Shown piece by piece: positions 25,744-34,143 of a stretch of DNA of 64,000 bases (position 1 is the stretch's first letter; each line of letters opens with the position of its first letter). The position numbers and the translations under genes were made by a program. Origin of the DNA: Alphaproteobacteria bacterium. GTDB taxonomy: Bacteria; Pseudomonadota; Alphaproteobacteria; UBA9219. The notes under the pieces were generated by a model. That model did no database searches, had not been told where the DNA came from, and saw only the letters and a list, made by a program, of their open reading frames with translations. Where the stretch lies: positions 1-64,000 of the forward strand of contig JAFALY010000019.1 of NCBI GenBank assembly GCA_019233975.1, read 5' to 3'.

Positions 25744-25814
25744 TGTGGTTACATATCTCACTATCCGTTGTCATAGCAAAGATTGATGGCGGTCGCCACC
25801 CCATTGCTTGCCTG

Positions 25815-26762
25815 ATGGATGCTATGACCCTTGCCTTTCCCGCCGCGCCGACCGTCTCACGTGACTTTATCGATCTGGACAGACTGACGCGTGACGATGT
25901 GCGTACGATCCTGTCCCTGGCCGTGGCGATGAAGAAAGATCCCAAGGCGCATCAACCCATGGCAGGGCGGGTGCTGGCGCTGATTTTTGAAAAACCGTCC
26001 ACGCGCACGCGTGTTTCATTCCATGTGGGCATGCAGCAACTAGGGGGTGAGGTCATTACTTTGTCAGGCGCGGAAATGCAATTGGGCCACGGCGAAACCA
26101 TTGCCGATACGGGGCGCGTCATGTCGCGCTTTGTCGATATTATGATGCTGCGCACCTTTTCTGAACACAAACTGCATGAACTGGCTGAGGGTGCCAGTGT
26201 GCCCGTCATCAATGGCCTGACCAATCAATCGCATCCCTGTCAGGTGATGGCCGACCTGATGACGATTGAAGAAAAACTGGGCAATATCACGGGTAAGAAA
26301 ATCGTTTGGGTCGGTGATGGCGACAATAACGTCCTGACCAGTTGGATCCATGCCGCCTGCCTGTTTGATCTTGAGCTGTGCGTTGTGGCACCACCAGAAT
26401 TTACGGTGCCGTCTGCCCTGTTGATCGACGCGCAACGCAAGGGCGCCAAACTGCGCGCGTTGGCTGACATTGAGGTGGTAAAGGGTGCCGATGTCGTTAT
26501 CACCGACTGTTGGGTGTCGATGCATAATAGTGACGCGGCGGCGCGTATGGACAAATTGCAGCCTTATCAGGTGAATGAAAAGCTGATGCGTCTGGCCGCC
26601 CCGCATGCGCTTTTCATGCATTGCCTGCCTGCTCATCGCGGGGAGGAGGTAACGGACGGCGTCATCGACAGCCCGCAATCTGCCGTCTGGGATGAGGCCG
26701 AAAACCGCATGCATGCACAAAAAGCCATCATCTGCTGGTGTTTGGGGTTGATACCGCAATAA
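25815..26762 (+). CDS. argF: Ornithine carbamoyltransferase
   Basis: 315 residues. ArgF carbamoylates ornithine to citrulline. Signatures: [20 protein letters not shown] (carbamoyl phosphate site), [14 protein letters not shown], and [15 protein letters not shown] with the catalytic Cys. ATG 25815 is used; ATG 25824 (MTLAFP) is equally possible and neither has a strong ribosome binding site. The usual partner argD is missing. The gene is followed after 87 bp by the polysaccharide operon, whose last member is argB, so two arginine genes bracket it. Confidence 0.95.
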   Translation: MDAMTLAFPAAPTVSRDFIDLDRLTRDDVRTILSLAVAMKKDPKAHQPMAGRVLALIFEKPSTRTRVSFHVGMQQLGGEVITLSGAEMQLGHGETIADTGRVMSRFVDIMMLRTFSEHKLHELAEGASVPVINGLTNQSHPCQVMADLMTIEEKLGNITGKKIVWVGDGDNNVLTSWIHAACLFDLELCVVAPPEFTVPSALLIDAQRKGAKLRALADIEVVKGADVVITDCWVSMHNSDAAARMDKLQPYQVNEKLMRLAAPHALFMHCLPAHRGEEVTDGVIDSPQSAVWDEAENRMHAQKAIICWCLGLIPQ

Positions 26763-26849
26763 AAATCAACCTTTTGGGCCTTGAGCGGGTTGCCTTATCT
26801 CCGTCACTATCCTATGCATGATGGTCGTTAACCTGTTGTGATTAATGCC

Positions 26850-28157
26850 ATGTCTGAGAAAATTGCCGTCATTGGTCTGGGCTATGTCGGGCTGCCTTTG
26901 CTGGTCGGCCTGTCGCGCCATTTCGACTCTGCTATCGGGTTCGATATCGACCCCCGTCGTGTCAAAGCCCTGCAGGAGGGACATGATTGGACGGGTGAGG
27001 TGGATGACGCCACCCTGAAACAGGTTCGGCCGCGTTGTACCGACAAGGTTGCCGATATGGCCGGTTGCAGCTTTTTCATCGTGACCGTGCCGACCCCGAT
27101 CGATGACGCCAAGCGTCCCGACCTGACACCCGTTCTTGGGGCCTGCCGCAGCGTGGGCGAAGCGTTGAAGCTCGCCCGCCGCGCTGCTGGTGATCCGGTT
27201 CCCGTGGTAGTGTTTGAATCGACGGTTTACCCCGGCCTGACCGAAGAATTATGCGGTGCCAAACTGGAAGAACATTCAGGGTTGAAGCGCGGGCAGGATT
27301 TCCGCCTTGGCTACTCGCCGGAGCGCATTAATCCCGGCGATCAGGTGAACAAGCTGGAAACGATCATCAAGGTGATCAGCGCCGAAGATGATGCAAGCCT
27401 CGATCGCCTTGCACAGGTGTATGGCAAGGTGGTCCCCGCCGGTCTTTACCGTGCCGCCAATATCCGCGTCGCCGAAGCGGCCAAGGTTCTGGAAAACACG
27501 CAGCGCGATCTGAACATTGCATTGATGAACGAACTCGCGTTGATTTGCGATCGTATGGATATCCGCACACGCGATGTTCTGGATGCCGCCGCAACAAAAT
27601 GGAATTTCCTGAAATTCACGCCGGGGCTGGTCGGTGGGCATTGCATTGGTGTTGATCCGTATTACCTGACATCGCGTGCCGAGGAATTGGGCTATAACCC
27701 ACAGGTTATTCTGGCGGGTCGTCGCATCAACGACCATATGGGCGTGTTTGTGGCGCAAAAGACTATCAAACTGGTCAATGGTGACGCACAACGTGTCGGT
27801 CGTGGGCCGGCCCGCATTGGCGTTCTGGGCCTTTCATTTAAGGAAAATGTCCGCGATATCCGCAACAGTCGCGTGCCAGATATCATCGCCGAATTAAAAA
27901 GCTTTGGCGCCGAAGTTATTCTGCATGACCCTGTGGTTGACCCCGCACATGCGCAACATGAATATGGGCTGGCAACACAGGATGCCACAGCGTTACGTGA
28001 TCTGGACGCGCTCATTCTGGCGTCACCGCACAAGGTGCTGCTGGATAACATAAAGGCTTTGTGCGGCGGTGTGCGTAACGGCGGTTGGGTCGTGGATGTG
28101 AAATCCGCGCTGAACGCCAGTCAGGTGCCGGCGCAATTGCGCTACTGGAGTTTATGA
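26850..28157 (+). CDS. Nucleotide-sugar 6-dehydrogenase (TviB/WbpO/UDP-glucose dehydrogenase family)
   Basis: 435 residues from ATG 26850. The enzyme oxidises the C6 hydroxyl of a UDP-hexose to a carboxylate in two NAD-dependent steps. Landmarks: KIAVIGLGYVGLPLLVGLSR at the N-terminus, FIVTVPTPID, FESTVYPG, the LGYSPERINPGD motif typical of TviB/WbpO-like enzymes, and the catalytic Cys in GGHCIGVDPYYL. These motifs favour UDP-GlcNAc or UDP-GalNAc as substrate, but the next gene is a UDP-glucuronate-type epimerase, so UDP-glucose cannot be excluded. Its stop overlaps the start of the next gene (ATGATGA), opening a chain of coupled envelope genes. Confidence 0.9.
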   Translation: MSEKIAVIGLGYVGLPLLVGLSRHFDSAIGFDIDPRRVKALQEGHDWTGEVDDATLKQVRPRCTDKVADMAGCSFFIVTVPTPIDDAKRPDLTPVLGACRSVGEALKLARRAAGDPVPVVVFESTVYPGLTEELCGAKLEEHSGLKRGQDFRLGYSPERINPGDQVNKLETIIKVISAEDDASLDRLAQVYGKVVPAGLYRAANIRVAEAAKVLENTQRDLNIALMNELALICDRMDIRTRDVLDAAATKWNFLKFTPGLVGGHCIGVDPYYLTSRAEELGYNPQVILAGRRINDHMGVFVAQKTIKLVNGDAQRVGRGPARIGVLGLSFKENVRDIRNSRVPDIIAELKSFGAEVILHDPVVDPAHAQHEYGLATQDATALRDLDALILASPHKVLLDNIKALCGGVRNGGWVVDVKSALNASQVPAQLRYWSL

Positions 28158-29143
28158 TGAAGGTGCTGGTCACCGGCGCCGCCGGTTTCATTGGCTTTCA
28201 TACGGCGCAGGCCCTGTTGGCGCAAGGGGTAACGGTTGTCGGTGTCGACAACCTGAATGACTATTATGACATTCGCCTGAAAGAAGCGCGCCTATCGCGC
28301 CTGACGCCGCACCCGAATTTCACTTTTCATAAAATCAACATTGCCGACCACGACGCGATGCTGGCGCTTGCGTCCGAGAAGTTTACGCATATCATCCATC
28401 TGGCGGCGCAGGCGGGTGTACGTTATTCGCTGCAAAACCCCTATGCCTATGTTGAATCCAACCTGATGGGGCATGTTGTGCTGCTGGAACTGGCGCGCGC
28501 CTTACCGCAGTTACAGCATTTTGTTTATGCCAGTTCATCCTCGGTTTATGGCGGCAATACCAAAATCCCGTTCAGTGTTGATGACCCGGTTGAACAACCG
28601 ATATCGCTTTATGCCGCGACCAAACGCGCGGATGAACTGATGTCATACACCTATGCGCATCTGTACCGCACGCCTTGCACTGGCCTGCGATTCTTCACTG
28701 TGTATGGCCCGTGGGGGCGCCCGGACATGGCCGCTTATATCTTTACGCGGCAGATTGTCGCGGGTGAGAAGATCAAGATATTCAACAACGGCGATATGCG
28801 CCGCGACTTTACCTATATCGATGACATCGTGGCCGGCATTCTGGCTGCCCTGAGCAAACCGCCCGTGGTCGCCGCAGGCAGCGTTCCCGCGCGGGTTTAT
28901 AACCTTGGTAATTCACAGGCTGAAAACCTGATGGACTTTATCGGCGTTCTGGAAAGTGCCTTGGGGCAAAAAGCAGTTTACGACTTCCAGCCGATGCAGC
29001 CGGGTGATGTGCCCGAAACCTTTGCCGATATTGCCGCCAGCACGCGCGATTTTGGGTTCCATCCCACGACCAGTATCCAGACCGGCATTCAGAAATTCGT
29101 CGATTGGTACCGCACCTACAGGGCGGAAGGCGGTCATCCATGA
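28154..29143 (+). CDS. UDP-glucuronate 4-epimerase (SDR family)
   Basis: 329 residues. It would interconvert UDP-glucuronate and UDP-galacturonate for surface polysaccharide. Landmarks: MKVLVTGAAGFIGFHTAQAL, the DNLNDYYDIRLKEARLSRL stretch diagnostic of glucuronate epimerases, HLAAQAGVRYS, catalytic SSSVYG and YxxxK in SLYAATKRADE, and FFTVYGPWGRPDM. Two adjacent ATGs (28154, 28157) both overlap the upstream stop. Its end overlaps lpxI by ATGA. With the dehydrogenase it supplies an acidic sugar nucleotide. Confidence 0.93.
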   Translation: MMKVLVTGAAGFIGFHTAQALLAQGVTVVGVDNLNDYYDIRLKEARLSRLTPHPNFTFHKINIADHDAMLALASEKFTHIIHLAAQAGVRYSLQNPYAYVESNLMGHVVLLELARALPQLQHFVYASSSSVYGGNTKIPFSVDDPVEQPISLYAATKRADELMSYTYAHLYRTPCTGLRFFTVYGPWGRPDMAAYIFTRQIVAGEKIKIFNNGDMRRDFTYIDDIVAGILAALSKPPVVAAGSVPARVYNLGNSQAENLMDFIGVLESALGQKAVYDFQPMQPGDVPETFADIAASTRDFGFHPTTSIQTGIQKFVDWYRTYRAEGGHP

Positions 29144-29967
29144 CGAGCGCATTGCCGAAACTGGGCATTATCGCGGGTGGCGGCACGGCGCCACAGGCCG
29201 TTATTGAGGCTTGCCGTCGTGACGGCAGGCCCTATTTCATCTTCTGTCTGGAAGGGCAGGCGGATGCGGGATTGGCCGCGCAGGGCGCGCACCAATGGCA
29301 ACCGCTCGGCGCACTTATCCGGCTGCGCGATGCGGTCAGGGCCGAAGGGATTCAGGAGCTGGTTCTCATCGGCCATGTGCGTCGCCCGTCACTGCTTGAG
29401 ATTAAGCCTGACTGGTTGGCACTTAAAATTCTGACGAAAATCGGCATCAACAGTCTGGGTGACGATGCGCTGTTGCGTGCAATAGGCAAGGCGCTGGCCG
29501 AGGAAACGGGTGCGCGCGTCATCGGCGTACAGGATATATTCGGCGATCTGGTCGTGCCGGTCGGCCGTCTGGGGCGCCATAAGCCCGATGCAGTGGCTGA
29601 GGCGGATATTCAACGCGGTATGCAATTAGCGGCGACACTCGGTGCGCTGGACGTCGGTCAGTCTGTTGTTGTGCAGCAGGGGCTCGTGCTGGGCGTCGAA
29701 GCGATTGAAGGAACCGATGCGCTCATTGCCCGTTGCGGCGCCCTGCGTCGTGAAGGTGAGGCTGGCGTTTTGATCAAGCGCGCCAAGCCGCAGCAGGATG
29801 ACCGCTATGACTTGCCTACCATCGGGCCGGATACCATCCGTTCGTTGCAGGCCGCCGGTTTGCGCGGTGTTGCCGTCGAAGCAGGCCGCGCCCTGATTGT
29901 CGAGCGTGCGGAAACCATCCGTCTGGCCGACGAAGCGGGTTTGTTCATTGTCGGGGTTTCGGCGTGA
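29140..29967 (+). CDS. lpxI: UDP-2,3-diacylglucosamine pyrophosphatase LpxI
   Basis: 275 residues. LpxI hydrolyses UDP-2,3-diacylglucosamine to lipid X and UMP, replacing LpxH in most alphaproteobacteria. Signatures: LGIIAGGGTAPQAVIEACRR at the N-terminus, GHVRRPSL, SLGDDALLRAIGKALAEETG, the VIGVQDIFGDLVVP stretch, LDVGQSVVVQQGLVLGVEAI, and near the end VLIKRAKPQQDDRYDLPTIG plus the catalytic Asp region. ATG 29140 overlaps the previous stop (ATGA). lpxB follows directly; lpxI-lpxB is the conserved pair that makes lipid X and joins it to its precursor. Confidence 0.95.
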   Translation: MTSALPKLGIIAGGGTAPQAVIEACRRDGRPYFIFCLEGQADAGLAAQGAHQWQPLGALIRLRDAVRAEGIQELVLIGHVRRPSLLEIKPDWLALKILTKIGINSLGDDALLRAIGKALAEETGARVIGVQDIFGDLVVPVGRLGRHKPDAVAEADIQRGMQLAATLGALDVGQSVVVQQGLVLGVEAIEGTDALIARCGALRREGEAGVLIKRAKPQQDDRYDLPTIGPDTIRSLQAAGLRGVAVEAGRALIVERAETIRLADEAGLFIVGVSA

Positions 29968-31154
29968 TGCCCGCCGTTGCATCAGAAGCGCCGCTTTATT
30001 TCATCATGGCGGGCGAAGCATCGGGTGACCTGTTAGGCAGCCGGTTGATGCATGCGCTCAAGCAAAAAACTGGCGGCCATATACGCTTTGCCGGTATCGG
30101 TGGACCGCGGATGCAGGCCGAGGGGATGGATCTGCTTTTTCCGCAGGCGGAATTGGCGCATTTCGGCGTGTTTGAACTGCTGTGCCACATTCCCAACATT
30201 CTGCGCCGCATCCGTGAAACCGCCGCCGCTATTCGTGCGCAAAAACCCGTTGCTGTTATCAGTATCGACGCGCCGGATTTTTGCTTTCGCGTTGAAAAGC
30301 AGGTGCGCGATGCGGGCATCCCCCTTATCCACTATGTGGCGCCGACTGTTTGGGCTTGGCGGCCTGAACGCGCCGCTAAAATCGCGCGGTTTCTGGATCA
30401 TCTGCTGGTGCTGCTGCCGTTTGAACCGCCTTACTTCGCGCGTGAAGGACTGGATTGCACTTTCGTTGGTCATTCGATTGTCGAAGGCGGGGCTGACCAT
30501 GGCGATGCCGCGCGGTTTCGTGCACGTTATGGCGTGACAGGGCATGATGTGCTGGTCACCGTTTTACCGGGTAGTCGTGCAGGTGAACTCAAACGGCTTC
30601 TGCCTGTGTTCGGCGATGCGGTTCGTTTGCTGGCGGCACGACATAAAAACCTGACGCTGACCATCCCGGTTGCCCACGGCATGCGTGCCCGTCTAGAGGC
30701 GGCGATCGCAAACTGGCCCGCACGCGTCATTTTGACCGAAGGCGATCAGGATAAATATGACGGTTTTGCCGCTTCGGCGGCGGCGCTGGCCTGTTCAGGT
30801 ACGGTTGCGCTGGAGCTGGCACTGGCGGAATTGCCCGCCGTTATTGCTTACCGCTTGAGTCCGGTGACGGTCTTTTTCTATCGTCGGTTGATCAAGACGC
30901 GCTTTGCCAATCTCGTCAACATTATGCATGAGAAAATGCTGGTACCGGAGTTGTTGCAGGAAACCTGTACGGCGGACAGGCTGGCTGACGCACTCGATGA
31001 ATTGCTGACAAAACCGTCTGTGCGTGATGCGCAAAAGGCAGGGCTGCATCAGGTCGGCGCGTGGTTGGGACAGGGACAATTTGTGCCGTCCGAACGTGCG
31101 GCGGAAACTGTGCTGCAAGTTGTGGCTGATCGCGGATGCAGGGTGGCGCCATGA
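29967..31154 (+). CDS. lpxB: Lipid-A-disaccharide synthase
   Basis: 395 residues. LpxB (GT19) joins lipid X and UDP-2,3-diacylglucosamine into the beta-1,6 lipid A disaccharide at the inner membrane. Landmarks: FIMAGEASGDLLGSRLMHAL, IRFAGIGGPRMQAEG, ISIDAPDFCFRVEKQVR, YVAPTVWAWRPERAAKI, FEPPYF, FVGHSIVEGG, VLPGSRAGELKRLLPVF and the C-terminal CSGTVALELALAELP. ATG 29967 overlaps the lpxI stop (TGATG); an in-frame GTG one codon earlier is a less likely start. Its end overlaps the GT4 gene by ATGA. Confidence 0.97.
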   Translation: MPAVASEAPLYFIMAGEASGDLLGSRLMHALKQKTGGHIRFAGIGGPRMQAEGMDLLFPQAELAHFGVFELLCHIPNILRRIRETAAAIRAQKPVAVISIDAPDFCFRVEKQVRDAGIPLIHYVAPTVWAWRPERAAKIARFLDHLLVLLPFEPPYFAREGLDCTFVGHSIVEGGADHGDAARFRARYGVTGHDVLVTVLPGSRAGELKRLLPVFGDAVRLLAARHKNLTLTIPVAHGMRARLEAAIANWPARVILTEGDQDKYDGFAASAAALACSGTVALELALAELPAVIAYRLSPVTVFFYRRLIKTRFANLVNIMHEKMLVPELLQETCTADRLADALDELLTKPSVRDAQKAGLHQVGAWLGQGQFVPSERAAETVLQVVADRGCRVAP

Positions 31155-32296
31155 CAACACAACCGCGCCATGTCATTCAAATTATTCCGTCGCTTAGCGC
31201 CGGGGGCGCCGAACAGGCTTGCGTCGATATCGCCATTGCGTTGAAGGCAGCGGGGCATCGCGCGACCATTATTTCATCGGGCGGTGGTCTGGTGCGTAAG
31301 GTCGAAGAAGCCGGGGTGGAGCACATCCTGCGCCCCGTGCACAGCAAGAACCCGCTGACCATTATTGCCAACGGCATATGGCTGGCTGGCTATGCCCGTC
31401 GGCACAAGGCCGATATTCTGCATGTTCGCAGCCGCGCGCCTGCTTGGAGCGTTTTCATGGCCGCACGCATGACGGGTATTTTTTTTATCAGCACATTTCA
31501 TGCCGCGTATAAATTCTCGAGCGGCATCAAGAAATTTTACAACAGCGTGATGGCGCGAGCGGACAAGATCATCGCCATTTCTGATTTCATCGCGCAGCAT
31601 ATCCGTGAAACCTATGGCGTCGAAGCGTCACGTATTTGTACCATCCCGCGCGGCATCGATATGGATCGTTTTAATCCAGCGCAGGTGATGGCGCGCAGCC
31701 GTACCGACACCCGCGATGCTTGGCGGGTCTCCGCAGATGACAACGTTATCCTGCTGCCCGGACGCCTGAGCCCCATCAAGGGTCATACCGTGTTTATCGA
31801 AGCGTTGGCGTGCATGCAGCGGACGGATTGTGTCGCTGTCATTTTGGGTGATGATCAGGGGCGTGTTGCCTACCGGCAGGAATTAAAGGATTTAATAGCC
31901 GCCAAAGGCCTGACGGCGCGTGTGCGGATGATCGATCACACGCAGGATATGCCTGCCGCCTATGCGTTGGCGCGTTTGGTCGTGGCACCCTCTTTGGTAC
32001 CCGAAGGGTTTGGCCGTGTGCCGGTTGAGGCAATGGCTATGGGCGTTCCCGTCATCGCCACAAAGCTGGGTGGTTATATCGAAACTATTCGCGATGGCGA
32101 CAACGGCGTTCTGGTTCCCGCAGGTGACGCGGCGGCCTTGGCCACAGCCATGGATACGCTATTATCAACACCTGCCCCTGACGCTGCTGCGCGGCAGGCA
32201 CTGCGTGACAGTGTGGCGCAACTTTACAATAAGAAAACCATGGTTGCCACTACGCTTGGCGTCTACGATGCTGCCCTGCCAAAGAGGGCGCTATGA
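31151..32296 (+). CDS. GT4-family glycosyltransferase
   Basis: 381 residues. GT-B fold retaining transferase, probably adding a sugar to the lipopolysaccharide core or an O-antigen unit at the inner membrane. The N-terminus (VIQIIPSLSAGGAEQACVDI) and the acceptor-side HVRSRAPAWSVFMAARM are followed by the GT4 signatures LLPGRLSPIKGHTVFIEAL (nucleotide-sugar side) and EGFGRVPVEAMAMGVPVIAT, whose E-x7-E pair is the family hallmark. The sugar cannot be told from sequence. ATG 31151 overlaps the lpxB stop, and the gene's own stop overlaps the next start. Confidence 0.93.
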   Translation: MTTQPRHVIQIIPSLSAGGAEQACVDIAIALKAAGHRATIISSGGGLVRKVEEAGVEHILRPVHSKNPLTIIANGIWLAGYARRHKADILHVRSRAPAWSVFMAARMTGIFFISTFHAAYKFSSGIKKFYNSVMARADKIIAISDFIAQHIRETYGVEASRICTIPRGIDMDRFNPAQVMARSRTDTRDAWRVSADDNVILLPGRLSPIKGHTVFIEALACMQRTDCVAVILGDDQGRVAYRQELKDLIAAKGLTARVRMIDHTQDMPAAYALARLVVAPSLVPEGFGRVPVEAMAMGVPVIATKLGGYIETIRDGDNGVLVPAGDAAALATAMDTLLSTPAPDAAARQALRDSVAQLYNKKTMVATTLGVYDAALPKRAL

Positions 32297-33249
32297 CGAA
32301 GCCACCCGTCAAGACCGAACGCGAAAGAATATTGGTGATCCGCCTCGGCGCGCTGGGCGACCTTGTGCTCTGCTTTCAAGGTTTTGAAGAAATCCGCCAG
32401 CATCACCAGACGGCAGAGATCGCGCTACTCACTATGCCTGCCTATGCCACGTTTGGCCGGATGATGCCGTGGTTCGATACGGTTTTTGTCGATGAGCGCG
32501 CGCCAGTCAGTGACACGGCGCGCTGGCGGCAATTGCTGAATACAATCCGTGATTATCACCCGCACCGCGTTTATGACCTGCAGGGTAAATTGCGTCAGAC
32601 TTTGTTGTATATGGGGTTGGGCGGGCCCTTTGGACCCGAATGGTCGGGCGCGGCCCCTTTCTGTAGCCATCCGCGCCGCTGGCCGCCGACACCCAACATG
32701 AATTACACGGATTTTGTCGAGGCCCAATTACGCCGTGCAGGCGTGCCTGCGGCTATTGAGCCTGATCTGTCCTGGCTGGATGCGCCGCTGGAAAACATCA
32801 CGCTGCCTGAATCCTATGTGCTGCTGGTGCCGGGCTGCAGTCCCGGTCGCGAGTATAAACGGTGGCCGCCGCAAGCCTATGCTGATCTGGCGCAACGCCT
32901 GCACGCACAGGGTGTGGGAGCGGTGGCCGTGGGTACAAAGGCAGACCGCGCCGCCATTCAAGCGCTGTGTGCGGCGGCACCGACGGTTGTGGATCTTTGC
33001 GCCCGGACGGATTTAAAACAGCTGGCTCGTGTATCACGCGGCGCACGCGCCGTCATCGGCAATAACTCCGGCCCGACCCATATGGCGGCCGCTGTTGGTG
33101 CGCCGACCATTATGTTGATGGATGAGACAGCGGCCACGGTCTGGTCATGCCCGGCCGCGAAAAACAGCCGGTGGATACAGGGTAATCCGCTGTCGCAACT
33201 CAGCGTGGATGAGGTGTTTGTCACCCTTCTGCAAATGTTGAATCAATAA
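32293..33249 (+). CDS. GT9 (ADP-heptose:LPS heptosyltransferase-like) glycosyltransferase
   Basis: 318 residues. Landmarks of GT9: RILVIRLGALGDLVLCFQGF with the glycine-rich donor loop, DLQGKLRQTLLYM, the PGCSPGREYKRWPPQAYADL nucleotide-binding segment (normally PGxSxxxKxWP), and the C-terminal ARVSRGARAVIGNNSGPTHM, matching the D-SG-x-x-H region with Asn in place of the usual Asp. The family transfers ADP-heptose to lipid A-Kdo; the substitution and context leave the exact substrate open. ATG 32293 overlaps the GT4 stop. argB follows after 18 bp. Confidence 0.88.
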   Translation: MTKPPVKTERERILVIRLGALGDLVLCFQGFEEIRQHHQTAEIALLTMPAYATFGRMMPWFDTVFVDERAPVSDTARWRQLLNTIRDYHPHRVYDLQGKLRQTLLYMGLGGPFGPEWSGAAPFCSHPRRWPPTPNMNYTDFVEAQLRRAGVPAAIEPDLSWLDAPLENITLPESYVLLVPGCSPGREYKRWPPQAYADLAQRLHAQGVGAVAVGTKADRAAIQALCAAAPTVVDLCARTDLKQLARVSRGARAVIGNNSGPTHMAAAVGAPTIMLMDETAATVWSCPAAKNSRWIQGNPLSQLSVDEVFVTLLQMLNQ

Positions 33250-33267
33250 GCAAACTGAGAGGCAACC

Positions 33268-34143
33268 ATGACGCGTTCCAGCCAAACCGAATTTGTCGCC
33301 GAAGTGATGGATGAGCTTGAGGCGTACCGCAACCGTACCGTGGTTATGAAAATTGGCGGCAACGCCATTGCCGAGGATGATCAGTTTCTGGCCAAAATCG
33401 GTAAGCAGGTGCGATTTTTAACGTCGAACGGCGTGCGTGTGGTTGTTGTCCATGGCGGTGGCCCGCAGATTGACGAAGCGCTGCGCCTCGCAAATATTCC
33501 GACCGCCAAGGGTAAGGATGGCCGTCGTATCACGACGCCAAAGGCCGTGCGTGTCGTGCATAAGGCGATGAATGCGCTGAACTTGCAAATCGCCGATGCG
33601 CTGGTGAAGGTCGGGTGTGAAAAAGCGCGTGTTGTGCCTGCGGCAAAGATCAAATCCCTGTTGGTGAAAGCCAAGCCGTCCGACCCTGTTGATGGCGGCA
33701 AGCAAAACCGCGTCGGCGTGCCGCAACCGACCACCATGCCGGAATTGGGGAAATTAATCGCGCAGGATAAGATTATCGTGCTGCATTGTGTCTGTATCGG
33801 CACGGACGGCAAAACGGTTTTCAACACCAACGCGGATGATTACGCCATGGCCGTGGCCATCGGCGTGAAGGCAAAACGCTTGCTGCTCGTGACCAATGTC
33901 GCGGGTGTGCTTGATAAACAGGGGCAATGCATCCCCGTCATGGATGCCGATATCGCCAAGGATCTGATCCAGACAGGCGTCATCAGCGGCGGCATGATCC
34001 CGAAGGTCGAAAGCGCGCTCAGCACCGTCGAACACGGGGTCGGCGGCGTTGTCATTCTGGACGGTTTTGTGCCCTGGTCCATTCTTGCGGAAATGCTGAC
34101 GCATCAGGGGCAGGGGACGTTGTTCCGGATGCGCGTGGTTTAA
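33268..34143 (+). CDS. argB: Acetylglutamate kinase
   Basis: 291 residues. ArgB phosphorylates N-acetylglutamate, usually the arginine-feedback step. Signatures: TVVMKIGGNAIAEDD (ATP site), VVVVHGGGPQIDEALR, RRITTPKAVRVVHKAMNAL, FNTNADDYAMAVAIGVKAKR, LLLVTNVAGVLDKQ and ISGGMIPKVESALSTVEHGV. The extended N-terminal helix (TEFVAEVMDELEAYRNRT) is the kind found in arginine-inhibited hexameric enzymes. It comes 18 bp after the GT9 gene and probably shares its transcript. Its stop codon directly abuts that of kup on the other strand (TAATTA). Confidence 0.97.
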   Translation: MTRSSQTEFVAEVMDELEAYRNRTVVMKIGGNAIAEDDQFLAKIGKQVRFLTSNGVRVVVVHGGGPQIDEALRLANIPTAKGKDGRRITTPKAVRVVHKAMNALNLQIADALVKVGCEKARVVPAAKIKSLLVKAKPSDPVDGGKQNRVGVPQPTTMPELGKLIAQDKIIVLHCVCIGTDGKTVFNTNADDYAMAVAIGVKAKRLLLVTNVAGVLDKQGQCIPVMDADIAKDLIQTGVISGGMIPKVESALSTVEHGVGGVVILDGFVPWSILAEMLTHQGQGTLFRMRVV

